Assembly: GCA_032622095.1 (NCBI GenBank)
Contig: CP136069.1
Coordinates: 170,680,394-170,744,393 of the forward strand
Direction of reading: 5' to 3'
Length of the DNA stretch: 64,000 nucleotides
Source of the DNA: Siphonodentalium dalli
Taxonomy: Eukaryota; Mollusca; Scaphopoda; Gadilida; Siphonodentaliidae
Below, piece after piece: positions 1 to 10,878 of the stretch. Below the pieces are notes generated by a model, which did no database searches, had not been told where the DNA came from, and saw only the letters and a program-made list of their open reading frames with translations. Position 1 is the first letter of the stretch; each line of letters begins with the position of its first letter. A program made the translations under genes and the position numbers.

Positions 1-861
1 ATTTAATTCGCTCTCTCACCCAATTTTTTTCTGAAAATGTTGGATGTAAATCTAGTAGTTTATTTATATTGGTCTTAGGGGAGTGACTGTTTCAGCGTGA
101 ACGTTTGCGGACACGAACCTGTCTACTAAACAATCAATAAATCGGGTAGTTTGACCATATATGGCAATTTCGGGGTATGCTAACACATGTAAATCACATA
201 ATCAGGCAAAGATATACAAATCAACATTACCTGACAATTTAGTTACGGGTAGAACGGAGTCTTGGTTACCATGCACATAATCGGCAAATTTAACTTAGTT
301 TTATTATCGTAAGCACTGGTATAATTACATGACATTATAGTTATGGGCGACAGGAGCCAGTCTAACACGTTTAGCTCTGAAATAGTATCCCCGCACAATA
401 GGGCCAACAGCCTGGCGTGGCGATATATTAAAATTAATTGTCCATAGGGTATTTGATGTATAAATGCTTTATTTGTGCAAACAGTAGTTTGTTCTCAAAT
501 AAAGTATATGCATCATACACTATTTACACAATAACAGAAGATAGTGTGATCTAACACCAGCAAACGTCTATAACCGGCCATTTCCGCGGTGCAAACATTG
601 AATACAAAGACTTTGCTATCCAATTTTGTTTTCTGCATATCAAAGCAGAACATTTCCATTCTCCAAGCAATAATGCTTTATTTACTCGGTATCAATTGTT
701 TCGACATCCGGACAGTGTAAGACCATTGGACGCACAGTGCATACTCATTTCCCATCACAATACACATGCATAATACATGAAGCCGCCAAGCTGTGACTTC
801 ATTGAGACAGTGGAGTTACCAGCAATTATCAGTTTGTGGGCAAGAATAACGCCAATCGGAC
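1..861. other. No recognisable feature
   Basis: AT-rich sequence without a convincing reading frame, RNA gene or repeat that I could match elsewhere in the window. It ends where the ~575 bp direct-repeat array begins. Confidence 0.5.
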
Positions 862-2730
862 CTACTTTATCCGAGGAACCTGCCATTCGACAGAGCCACA
901 TGAAAGCTGACCGTGATAGGAACCATGTGATCCGATAATGGACGTTCTACATAACCCATAAGCTCGAGGCGTCAATCTAGCGTCCGTGACTTCTGTGTAG
1001 ATTGCTGTTTAGCCCGTAATCTTACGGCAATTTACTCCGGAGACGACAATGAAATCGGCTAGACCAGAGTCGAAAAGTCGGAGAACGGGAGCCGGCTTAT
1101 GTTGATTGGTAGATCTTATGACACAGAGCGTTGTCGTCATATTGCTGAGGTGACCATTGTTCAGCCCTCATCTATATCTCAGCTGTATGTGAGTAAGACT
1201 TGATGATATCGAATTTCATTATAGTGAAGTCGAATTCAAAGGAAAACCATTTGTAGCTGAAAATTTGGCGATATGTTTCGTTACCGGAACAGAAGAAATT
1301 GTCTTTAAACTAAATAATAAAATCGAATATTTATGAAAATCACATCGAAAAAAAAATGAAAGCTGATATTATGAACTCGTTGGTTTGTTAGTTTGTCCAG
1401 ATTCCTTAATATCAACCGGGCACACTTTATCCGAGGAACCTGCCATTCAACAGGGCAACGTGGAAGCTGACCGTGTTAGGAACCACCGGATCCGATAATG
1501 GACTCTCCACACGACCCAGAAGCTCGAGGCGTCAATTTACCGTCCGTGACTTCTGTTGAGATTCCTGTTTAGCCCGTAATCTGCGGCAATTAAATCCTGA
1601 AACGACAATCAAACCGGCGAGACCAGAGACGAGAGGTCTGAGAACGTGAGGAGTCTCATGTTGAGTGGTAGATCTTATGACACGGATAGTTGCTACCATA
1701 TTGCTGAGGTGATCAATTTTTCAACCCTCACGTAAATCTCAGCTGGATGTGAGTAAGACTTGATGCTATGAATTTTCATTTATTGTAAAGTCGACATCTT
1801 TTCTGAAAGATGTTTTTGGAATTGAATGGAAAACCATTTGTAACCCAAAATTTGGCGAACATTTTGCGTTTCCGGAACAGAAGAGATTCTCTTTAAACTA
1901 AATAATAAAATCGAATATTTAAGAAAATCACACCGATACAAAAATGAAAGCTGATGTTGTGAACTCGCTGGTTTGTTAGTTTGTCCAGATTCCTTAACCT
2001 CAACAGGACCCACTTTATCCGAGGAACCTGTCATTCAACAGGGCAACGTGGAAGCTGACCGTGTTAGGAACCATCGGATCAGATAATGGACTCTCTTCAC
2101 GACCCATAAGCTCGAGTCGTCAATTTACCGTCGCGAGTTCTGTTTGGATTCATGTTTAACCTGTAATCTGGGGCAATTTACTCCGGAGACGACACTCACA
2201 CCGGCTAGACCAGAGTCGATAGGTCTGGGAACTGGAGCTGGCTCATGTTGAGTGGTAGGTCTTATATGACACAGAGCGTTGCCGACATATTGCTGAGGTG
2301 ACCATTGTTCAGCCCTCACGTATATATCAGCTGGATGTGAGTAAGTCTTGATGCTATCAATTTTCATTTATAGTAAAGGCGACATCTGTTCTGAAAGATG
2401 TTTTTGGAATTCAATGGAAACCATTTGTAGCTAAAATTTCGGAGAAAATTTTGCGTTTCCGGAACAGAAGAAATTGTCTTTAAACTAAATAAACGTGAAT
2501 AGTTGGACCAGAGTAGAGTGGTCGGAGAAGAGGAGTTCGCGTCTGTTGAGTTGTAGGTCTTACGTCACACAGAACGTTGCCATAGTATTGCTGAGATCAT
2601 TCGTAGGACCGAATTTTATGATATGTTTCGTTTCGGAACAGAAGAAATTGTCTTTATTACTACTAAATAAAATCGCACCAAAAAAAAAAACAATGAAAGC
2701 TGATATTGTGAACTGGTGGATTCACTGGTT
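862..2730. repeat. Array of three to four ~575 bp direct repeats
   Basis: The phrase ACTTTATCCGAGGAACCTG recurs near 864, 1425 and 2013. Each time it is followed by the same series of words: gaagctgaccgtg, gataatggac, agctcgag, cgtcaattta, gacgacaat, ttgctgaggtga, tgtgagtaag, and ccggaacagaag followed by attgtctttaaac. Spacing is about 560 and 590 bp. A fourth, internally deleted copy occupies about 2487-2730. A faint echo of the opening phrase lies near 3180. Copies differ by substitutions and small indels, so the array is not recent. Short frames in it are not conserved between copies and look non-coding. Confidence 0.85.
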
Positions 2731-3243
2731 TAGTAGTTCTACTAGATACTTTAAACGAACATGCTCGTTTGAGCTTCCAAATTTTTTCTCGTAATTTGGA
2801 AGAGGTATAAGAGGTTGATAAGTACACGAAATATTTATAATACTTGACATAGTCACAGTTATTTTCCAGCTGTTTTCAATATTTCGCTCAGGAATGAAAG
2901 AAACGCTCTTTATTTATACCATATCAGGAATTGACTAAAACGGAACGCTCTTTTCTGTTCCATGCCTTACACAAGGTTGTTGTTTGTTTGGGACCCAAAT
3001 ATCGTGTTCATAGTTATATTTGTATGAATTCAATGCGTCTTTCTGGGACACATAATGCCCGTAGAAAGGTAGTTGGAGTGCGTATCGACATATTTCGATA
3101 CCAGGGAAATTGTTCAAAAGCTAATATCATGTGTATTTAGTAACGCAAACCGCCGTGCGGCTTCAACCTCAATCGAACCCACTTTATGAGAGGAAACTGC
3201 CGCTCGACATCGTGTTGCTGGGAACAATTGTCGGACCATCATA

Positions 3244-4847
3244 TAAATCTTAACGGGAAATTGTTTTTGCCTTGATTCTGTCGATTTACAATTATAGTAA
3301 CCGGAATATTGCTGACATTGTAAGGGAGATACATGGAACCTATAGGTCAGAATTAGGTGATATTAGTAAAATGTTCATAAACAATTTGAACATTTGAACA
3401 TGCATAGTTGAATATTTCGTAAATCACAACAAATGAGAACGTACATGTATGGTGTGATCTATTGTACATCACTGTTTAATAGTTCGACTATATTCCATTT
3501 GGTGGGATAAACGTAGTTATATCTTGAAGGACAGAAACTGCCACGTTGAAGGTTCTGTGACAATTTGTACTAACATCCGATCTAATAAAACAAACCAATT
3601 GTTACACAAGTTAAGTGCCCTAGCAACACATCCACCAGTTTAATGGTTTATCTCCGTTCTGGGAGACAGAATGCATGGCACTCAATTGTGAACGGTAAAG
3701 ACATAGCATGTACTTATTCGGGTCCGTAAGTTAGTATTCAGGCTCTATGCCAACTGGTGGAATATAGCATTCTAGTAACATCGCCGAAATTTCAAACAAA
3801 TCTACCTTACCACTCCATGGAAAACATCGTCTGAACTATGCGCAATTGTAAATATTTACTTCTCGATTCGGGACGCTACTATCTGCGATAAGCTAACGAA
3901 AAAGATTTCGCCATCGAGAGTCAATGTATTTAATTAATATATAAGAATGACAATACTTCTTTGGGCAAAATTATTCTCCACTTCTATGTGATCACCCTAC
4001 CGGAGTGTTTCACATCACTTTAACGGGTGTCTCCAACAGTTACCATTAATCCAGAGTGTCACGTAACTGCGGTCTCACATTACACTGGGATACTATTGCG
4101 ACCAGTGCCTGATAGTGCCATTCTGTTAAAATTTACATTGTAGTATTACGCGATCTTTTATCTTTGCAAAGCATGCGACGTCATTATGTCAGTGATCTAA
4201 ACGTATAGATGTATGTCAGTATGTCAGTATTCCGACAGTACGCCCGTTTAAGAAAAAATCCAATGCGAACGGTTGTTCCTTATCAGAAAACACGACATCT
4301 GAACTTGGGTATATATATATTTTTTTAGCCATCTGTTTTCTCAGATAAACATGCGGTACTTTGTTTAATATATGTATTACCCACATGTAAACATTTAGAA
4401 TGAAATTACTCCCGCAACAATGTAATTGTATACTCTCTATACAAGGGTGATGATATATGTTGCCAATCCATCATTATACATCATTTGTTTAAAACAAAAA
4501 ACTACCAATAACCGTTCAAGAGGAGAATAGAACGCGTTGGATGTTATATGCGTATTACTATAGCGTACTTCCGCAAATTATAGATTTCTCGGTGCAGATT
4601 GTGGTAAATATAATTAGTATTGCTTCCAGCTGCGTGTTTGATTCATTATTATCCCCGATGTGATCAAAATCCCAAGCTCCGTTCACAAAATTCTGCAATT
4701 CTGAGATAATTATTTTACAGTGTATTTTCGACAATGTAATACGTATGTACAGATTACCGACACGAAAACCACATGAAATGAGATTGGCATTCTACCTAAC
4801 CTTGACCTTCCTATGTGTATACACTGCGCAGTCGCGTGCAGCCGAAA
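3244..4847. repeat. Segmental duplication, copy I
   Basis: Long direct duplicate of 4896-6144. Shared landmarks include the stretch around gtaaccgg, acctataggtcag versus atctataggtcag, ccaattgttacacaag, ctgatagtgccattctg, gaggagaatagaacgcg and gcgcagtcgcgtgcagccg. Copy I is longer, chiefly because it contains an extra ~320 bp TTAA-flanked segment at 3699-4019 that copy II lacks. Confidence 0.85.
3699..4019 (-). mobile_element. TTAA-flanked non-autonomous element, present only in copy I
   Basis: This segment is absent from the paralogous site in copy II, where a single TTAA stands at 5365-5368. Here it is bounded by GTAA (3695-3698) and TTAA (4020-4023), which looks like a duplicated TTAA target with one substitution. 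Related copies lie in the opposite orientation at 21927-22272, also flanked by TTAA on both sides, and about 32955-33330. Shared words include tctcgat, ccatgga, gtggta, cactccggtagggtga and ctaac tta. The ends start AGTGATG and AGACATA/AGGCATA, so terminal inverted repeats are weak at best. TTAA duplication is known for piggyBac transposition; assigning this family to piggyBac is inference. Confidence 0.6.
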
Positions 4848-4895
4848 TTTTGACATAAAAATAGGAATGGGGTGGTCGATATTCGTTAGCTACAT

Positions 4896-6144
4896 GTAAA
4901 TTTCAACGTGAAATTGTTTTGGCTTGATGCTGTCGATTTTCAATTATAGTAACCGGGATATCTTTTCGGTATTGCTGACATAAGTGAGATACGTGTAATC
5001 TATAGGTCAGATTTAGGTGATATTAGTAAATTTGTCCATAACAACTAAACAATATACATTTGTACATGCATAGTTGAATATTTATGACAATCGCAACAAA
5101 TAAGAACGTACATGTATGTTCTGAGCTATTATACATCACTGCTTCAATAGTTCGACTATATTCCATTTGGTGGGATAAACGTATATTTATATCTTGATGG
5201 ACAGAAACTGCCACGTTGAAGGTTCTGTGACAATTTAAACAAACATCCGATCTCATAAAACAAACCAATTGTTACACAAGTTAAGTGCCCTAGCAACACA
5301 TCCATCATTTTAATGGCTTTTCTCCGTGCTGTGAGACAGAATGCATGGCACTCAATTTGTAACGTTAACGTGTGTCCCCCAACAAGTTACACCGTCAACC
5401 CTGAGAGTTACGTGACACTCGGATGTTATTGCTTCATTGCCTGATAGTGCCATTCTGTTAAAATCTACATTACAGCATTACACAATCTTTATCTTGGTAA
5501 AGCATGCGACGTCATTATATCAGTTATATAAACTTATACATGCATGTCAGTATTCCGACAGTACGCCAGTTTACAGAAAAAAAGCAACCAATGCGAACGT
5601 TTGTACCATATCGGAAAACGCGACATCTGAACTTGGCAAACATCTTTTTAGAGCCATTTGTTTTCTTCGATTACCCACATGAACACATTTAGAATGAAAT
5701 GATTCCCGTCACTGTAAGTGTATACTCTCTACCGAGAGCGATGATCTGTTGCCAATTCATTATTATACATCATTTGTTAAAAAAAAATAACTACCAACAA
5801 CCGTCCAAGAGGAGAATAGAACGCGTTGGATGTTATATGCTTAGTAATATAGCGTACTTCCGCAAATTATAGATTTATCGGTGCAGATTGTGGTAAATAT
5901 AATTAGTATTGCTACCAGCTGCGTGTTTGATTCATTATTATCCCCGATGTGATCATCATCCCTAGCTCCTCTCACAAAAGCTTCCGTGACTGCAATTCTG
6001 AGATAATTATGTTACAATGTATTTTTGACAATATAATACGTATGTACAGATTATCGACAGAAAACAACATGAAATGAAATTGGCAGTATACCTAACCTTG
6101 ACATTTCCTATGTGTACGCTGCGCAGTCGCGTGCAGCCGAAATT
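4896..6144. repeat. Segmental duplication, copy II
   Basis: Direct duplicate of 3244-4847 with many substitutions and indels. It preserves the empty TTAA site (5365-5368) matching the insertion in copy I. Small open frames here are AT-rich and differ between the copies, so they are probably not genes. Confidence 0.85.
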
Positions 6145-6566
6145 AACGCTTTCTATGACTGCATTCCTTGAACAGATTAAAGAAAGAGCGCATTTATCCT
6201 GAGTTAATATATATGACGGCGGTGCAATGTATATATCCCTGATTTTATTTGATGAGAAATGTTTCAAAATTCGGGACGTTATACACACCCAATTTACCGA
6301 AGTTGAAGTATTCTATATACTTCATCATCGCCGATAGCTCTTGATTTCCACGCGGGAGCCGGGGTTTTACACAGGCAAATCATAGGCATACATATAGAGT
6401 GTACAAAAACACACAGCTTGGCCGTGTATCCTCTGCTTAACACACACTATGATCATGATTAACAATTTACACGGCGTACATGTATGTAGGATCCACCTGT
6501 CACATCTATGTACCATCGCGTGACAGTCTACCGACACACATGTATATAACAGCCTGCTCTCTCACG
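6145..6566. other. No recognisable feature
   Basis: AT-rich spacer between the duplication and the inverted-repeat element. I see no gene, repeat or RNA here. Confidence 0.4.
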
Positions 6567-6873
6567 TTATCGGCTTACTATAAGATTTTATTTAGGTTCA
6601 TAATCGCCGTATAATCGCCTCATTTTGACTCATTTGGAGTCCATAACAAACTAAAAAAGAACAAGAATGTACGTATTATCGACTCAAAATAACTTATTAT
6701 AAGTTAATTATTGACGGATAATAACACAAATAAGCCAACTCGCGAGTTACCAGATGTACGCCCTTTAAATGTGTTTTCACTGTGAACCGCGCCATAAAAC
6801 AATAACGGATATATGTCCACTATCGGCTTATTGCATAATCAATATAATCCACTATGAACCTATGTAAATAATG
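6567..6873 (+). mobile_element. Inverted-repeat element, copy 1
   Basis: About 307 bp containing TTTAGGTTCATAATCG near the left end and ACTATGAACCTATGTAAATA near the right end, which are approximately inverted. The interior has palindromic words such as cattttgactcatttgg and gactcaaaataactta. The whole unit matches the reverse complement of 30321-30625 at nearly the same length, so it is an interspersed MITE-like repeat. The superfamily is not recognised and no clear target duplication was found. Confidence 0.65.
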
Positions 6874-7216
6874 CAGGTTGACTATACGAACCCATTAAGG
6901 AGCGGGCATGTTGCATATAAGGTTACCGGATTGTCTTCTAAGTGCATGGCGAGTCCGTCTGGTGCCCTGCTGTCTGTTACCCGTCGGGTCGGCCAAGGAT
7001 TGCTCATGCGAGCAGTCGTAATGGTGCGGGAATGAGGCACAGCAAAGATGATACATAGTGTCACGATAGTTTTAATTGACACCTTTCAGACATACAATAG
7101 TCAGAAAGCTCTTCCCTGATCTCTCGGTCACATATTATGTATCACGAGACACTACATTGTCTTCACCTCTCGCATCTATGGACACCACTCCGTGTCTCCA
7201 GCTACTTGTCACCAAG
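6874..7216. other. Flank downstream of the Harbinger pseudogene
   Basis: A minus-strand frame of 66 codons at 6882-7082 lies here. It could be a remnant of the same transposon that left the transposase at 7217-7800, but it shows no motif I recognise. No terminal inverted repeats were identified. Confidence 0.3.
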
Positions 7217-7800
7217 CTATCGTCGACATCGTATTAATCCATACTGCCCGCGGGAGCGTAAACGCATGTTAAGCATCAAGTTGTGAAGAACAATACACGT
7301 GCGTACCACCTTCATGGTATGCTCAAATTTGAGTCGAATCTTTGTCTTCAGAACTTGCTATTTCAGTGACATGATACCAAAGGCATTCTCTACGATCCGC
7401 CGAGCCCTTGGCAGGCGATAATTGAAAATCTTCTGATCTCCTAGGTCTGGTCGCTGCGGGTATGGTTTCATCATCGAAATACCTATAGAAAACCCTTCGT
7501 CGTCTGCTAGGAAGAATGGAACAGGTGTTGACGTACCAACGAGAAGGTGAAGGACTAGGAAGCATTAGCTGGTCCATAAGCGAACACAACGGACGATCCT
7601 TGTACACCACACTTACTTCCGACAGCTACCATACCAAGTGCCCGTATTCTGACATGCGCATCCGCAATCGCTAAAAGGACTATGCTGGATCTCTTTTTGT
7701 AATTGAAGTACAATCCACTTCGTGGTGGGGGGGGGGGCATGATGTCCATGCTTACCATCTATGACACCAATACAATGTGGAAAGTTCCACCTCTATTCAA
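7217..7800 (-). pseudogene. HARBI1-like (PIF/Harbinger) transposase pseudogene
   Basis: PIF/Harbinger transposases are DDE nucleases that cut and paste their own element in the nucleus; vertebrate HARBI1 is a domesticated relative. Reading the minus strand across frames gives, in family order: WNFPHCIGVIDGKH (first catalytic Asp region, about 7790-7745), MPPPPP...FNYKKRSSIVLLAIADA (about 7740-7650), VYKDRPLCSLMDQL (about 7605-7565), FLADDEGFSIGISMMKPYPQR (second Asp region, about 7515-7450), then IFNYRLPRARRIVENAFGIM (Glu region) and TMKVVRTCIVLHNLML (about 7325-7275). A poly-C run at about 7727-7738 coincides with one frame change. A second frame change falls between the IADA and VYKD blocks, and a TAG stop follows FGIMSLK. 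The gene is therefore dead. The N-terminal part of a full protein is not seen. Recognition rests on conserved motif order from knowledge of the family; a protein search would confirm it. Confidence 0.85.
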
Positions 7801-8325
7801 ATTTAGCAAACACAGCCAACTTGTAACATGTATCGAATGATGCGTTGTCGGTTCATCATTGAGAACTGTACATTGCATCACATCCACTTGGGATGAAGTC
7901 TGAAATGACGGACGCAGAGAGCTGATAATCATAATGCAATTAATGATCTTGTTGCAAGGAACCTGAGTGTGGCAAAACAAAATTTAAATGTATAAAATAT
8001 ATACTACAACTTATATATCTTTACGATGTATACATGTTGGCATCAGATTCCATGTTTTCTTCGCTTGTATGGGTCTATTGTAAATTGTTGTTTTGTCCCT
8101 ACGAAACATGTTTGTGTGGGTTTATAAATAGGTTTTGCATACTAAGCAACGCTTATTTGTTACGACACATTCATTACTTAATGGCATAGCCGAACTCACA
8201 AATAATATAGCACAGTATAGCTGCCAGAACATTGAAAAATATTAACTTTGGGATCAAGTGTTTCCATTATTGGGTGTTAAATGTAGCATATTTTGACTGG
8301 ACACATACTATTATATGGTGCCACC
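7801..8325. other. Upstream flank of the Harbinger pseudogene, otherwise featureless
   Basis: A minus-strand frame of 73 codons at 7759-7980 runs into the transposase from upstream and may contain eroded N-terminal sequence, but no motif is visible. The rest is AT-rich sequence without recognisable features. Confidence 0.35.
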
Positions 8326-8640
8326 GGGGTCTCGGTGGCTCAATCGGTAAGGGGCTCTGCCCCAGACCGACTCGCTCTACAGCACTGGCGATATGGGTTC
8401 AGTTCCCATTCGAGTCATCGCTGACTTTGTATCCTATATTGCTATCTGGGGGAGTCGCCAATTACTCGCCGATTGTCGGTGGTTTCGCCGGGCACAATGG
8501 GTCATTCTTCCAGCCAATGAATTCGCTGCTATATTTACCTTAGTGCACGGAATTTCCCTACACCAATACAACTGGCAACGTCGTGGTATAGCCCTGGTTG
8601 CTGAACGCGACGTTAAACCACAATAAATAAATAAATAAAC
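8326..8640 (+). mobile_element. tRNA-derived SINE, copy 1
   Basis: The 5' part resembles a tRNA promoter. An A-box-like TGGCTCAATCGG lies at 8336-8347 and a B-box-like GGTTCAGTTCC lies about 50 bp downstream, one base off consensus. A long conserved body follows (gtcggtggtttcgccggg, tagccctggttgctgaacg, cgacgttaaaccac), and the unit ends in a tetranucleotide tail of AATA repeats. A second copy lies at 18556-18873 and a 3' fragment at 19014-19475. SINEs are transcribed by RNA polymerase III and mobilised by a partner LINE. The body is reminiscent of bivalve SINEs, but I cannot assign a named family. Confidence 0.85.
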
Positions 8641-8725
8641 AGACAGTAGGGTGGTCCCAAACGTACAATATATCGAGTAACATTATTTGACCAAAACCGT
8701 GGAGATTAGAATTTTCCATTTTACA

Positions 8726-9208
8726 CAGGGGTGGTGAAAAGTTTTTTCCGGGCACGTATGCTGGGGTGGGTGGGTGGTCGATAGGACCAACAAACATTTT
8801 TTTCCGCAACTCAAATTTTTTTTTCCTGCAAGTCTTTTTTACTGTTTTTCCAATGAGTTTGGCTTAAAACACATCTATATGTCAATATTAACATAAATGG
8901 CAAATGTAATGATGATCAGACAAACAGTATAGCCTGTAGCCCATGAATTTTGAAATCCAAGATGGCTGCTGGCAGCCATGTTTTTTTTTTTACCGAATAA
9001 CCCCAAAATGACTTGTTCCTATTTACGTGTCAATGTTGACATCCATGACTAATAGTATGCACATAAATTCATATACAACTGTTTACATTGAAACCCCCCC
9101 CCCCCCCGAAAATCTGTTTTAGTGTTAAAAGGGGGTGGGTGTCCAAATATAAGGGTCGAAAGTCAAAAATCAGCATACGTGCCTGCAAATTTTTTCCGAC
9201 TCCCCCTG
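8726..9208. mobile_element. CAGGGG-ended hAT-like MITE, copy 1
   Basis: The left end CAGGGGTGGTGAAAAG..CCGGGCACGTATGCTG and the right end (reverse complement CAGGGGGAGTCGGAAAA..GCAGGCACGTATGCTG) are inverted copies over about 40 bp. The flanks read TTTTACAC and TTTTACCC, an approximate 8 bp target duplication. The related locus at about 18945 has an uninterrupted CCATTTTACTC, giving a paralogous empty site. The interior contains a long poly-C run (about 9093-9106) and the phrase AATCCAAGATGGCTG. Other copies are at 42711-43345 and 45064-46688. Non-coding; the hAT assignment follows from the 8 bp duplication and CAGGG ends. Confidence 0.7.
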
Positions 9209-10153
9209 TTTTACCCCAAATTTCTTAAATACAATAGTCCACTTTTTGATGCAATATATGTGGTGCATGTTCGGAGCCAATCCGGCCTTTATTCGATCAA
9301 AACCTCGAAAATGAAAACAATTCAATTTCTTACACCAAAGTGTGTCGAACATTTTGAAATTATGGCAACCTCTTGACGCCATCTATGTTTTCTGTTCGGG
9401 AACAACCTTACAGTAGACTTTATCTGGTTAAATGCTGATTAAAATCGCGATAATTGGGAAAACATTATATTTGACTCCAAATTTTTTGAAAGGTTTTGGA
9501 CATTTCAGTGTCATCTTAGTTGTGTGTTCACGGGCAACACAGTAGTAGGCATATAGTCCTCGCTAATAATTAATTTCGCATCCCTTTTGTTTTGCCTAAA
9601 AATTGGAACCAGTTAGATGTCGAGTCTACCTCTGGTAATGTGTTCCTACCGATTAACACAGTTTGGTGGTACATGTACATGGGAATTCGAATTAATGTTG
9701 TATCCGCCAACCGACATCCGCCCCACAACATCATTGACCCCGACATCGCCATTCCGGTCACAACATGTGGTGCGTATGGGTTTGGCGGGCAGCGACAAAA
9801 GAATATATTTCTGTACATGTTGGTACCCATTCCCAACTCCATTGCTGCTTTTATAGGGATGCCACTTCGGCCAATTTAAATCACACGATTAATTGCAAAG
9901 ATTAGATAACAGACATTCTATCTCCTTTTCGGCAAAACCCCCCTTCGTGACACCATCCTTGATCCGACATGTACAAACCTTAGCCCACCATTTTAATTAA
10001 GGAATATAGATACTCAAATTACATAATATGAACTACATGTAGTAGCATGCATCGAAAACTGCAAACACACAGTTATTTACTGCAAAAGTCACTTCTTAAA
10101 GATGAAAGAAATGAACAGTAAACTATTTAATTTTATCATACTTAGTTCATAAT
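9209..10153. other. Host repeat sequence, then featureless stretch
   Basis: Positions 9209-9300 continue the sequence that flanks the element above and resemble 18950-19013 (aaatttc taaata, cactttttgatgcaatat, gtatgttcggagc). From 9300 on nothing is recognised. An open frame at 9592-9879 (+) starts with TTG rather than ATG and has no identifiable motif. Confidence 0.4.
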
Positions 10154-10157
10154 TTAA

Positions 10158-10874
10158 AGGCACGGACGGCGTTTGTTGCGGAAATATTCATATTTTTTTC
10201 AAATCGCCATCAACAGAAGGAATATTAAAATATATATAATTTTTGTCCATATGCCAAGACGTACGATCGTGTACGTAAAAAAGAACCTGCTCGTGTCACA
10301 GAAGTTTTGCTTCTGTTTATATAACACAGCGCAATTCTATTGGTTAATCGCACATAAATGATATAAACGCTCTTTATTATTTCCATATCAGGAAACCCGT
10401 AACAAATAACGCTCTTTAAGCCAGGTTCTGTAACGTTTTTTTGCTTTTGTTTATATAACAAAGGAAAAACATTTGACAATAACATAATGTTTATGCCATA
10501 GTTCTGATTGGTATAATAACAAAGCCTGTCGATATTTTACTATTCTTTCTGTTTGTGGCGGTTTTTGACGGAGCTGAATATTTTAACAGTATACCCACCA
10601 CCAACGCCGCCCGTATCTTAACATACCCACCACTAACGCCGCCCGTATCTTAACATACCCACCACCAACGCCGCCCGTATCTTAACATACCCACCACCAA
10701 CGCCGCCCGTATCTTAACATACCCACCACCAACGCTGCCCGTATCTTAACATACCCACCGCCAACGCCGCCCGTATCTTAACATACCCACCGCCAACGCC
10801 GCCCGTATCTTAACATACCCACCACCAACGCCGCCCGTATCTTAACATACCCACCACCAACGCCGCCCGTATCT
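10158..10874 (+). mobile_element. TTAA-flanked element (AGGCACGG family) with internal minisatellite
   Basis: Flanked by TTAA at 10154-10157 and 10875-10878. The left end AGGCACGGACGGCGT and the reverse complement of the right end AGATACGGGCGGCGT form terminal inverted repeats. Two relatives without the minisatellite lie at 36154-36646 and 62440-62902, also flanked by TTAA. The body is shared across copies (gttccatatca, cgctctttatt, ttctttctgtttgtggcgg). This copy is longer because its right end has been amplified as a 32 bp tandem repeat. No transposase is encoded, so it is non-autonomous and piggyBac-like by target choice only. Oyster elements with internal tandem cores (the 'pearl' type) are a possible structural parallel. 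Confidence 0.8.
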
Positions 10875-10876
10875 TT
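10589..10876 (+). repeat. 32 bp minisatellite, nine units
   Basis: Nine head-to-tail units of consensus cataccCACCaCCAACGCCG plus cccgtatcttaa, starting at 10589, 10621, 10653, 10685, 10717, 10749, 10781, 10813 and 10845. Units differ at only one or two positions (accacc/accgcc/accact). The last unit runs into the end of the surrounding transposon, and each unit contains the transposon's terminal sequence. Confidence 0.95.
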
Positions 10877-10878
10877 AA

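Noticed and set aside
8326-8410. A tRNA gene
   Set aside because: A and B boxes are present, but no complete cloverleaf is apparent and the sequence continues into a SINE body with a repetitive tail.
10589-10876. Proline/threonine-rich coding repeat
   Set aside because: 32 bp units shift the frame and the array is the amplified end of a non-coding transposon.
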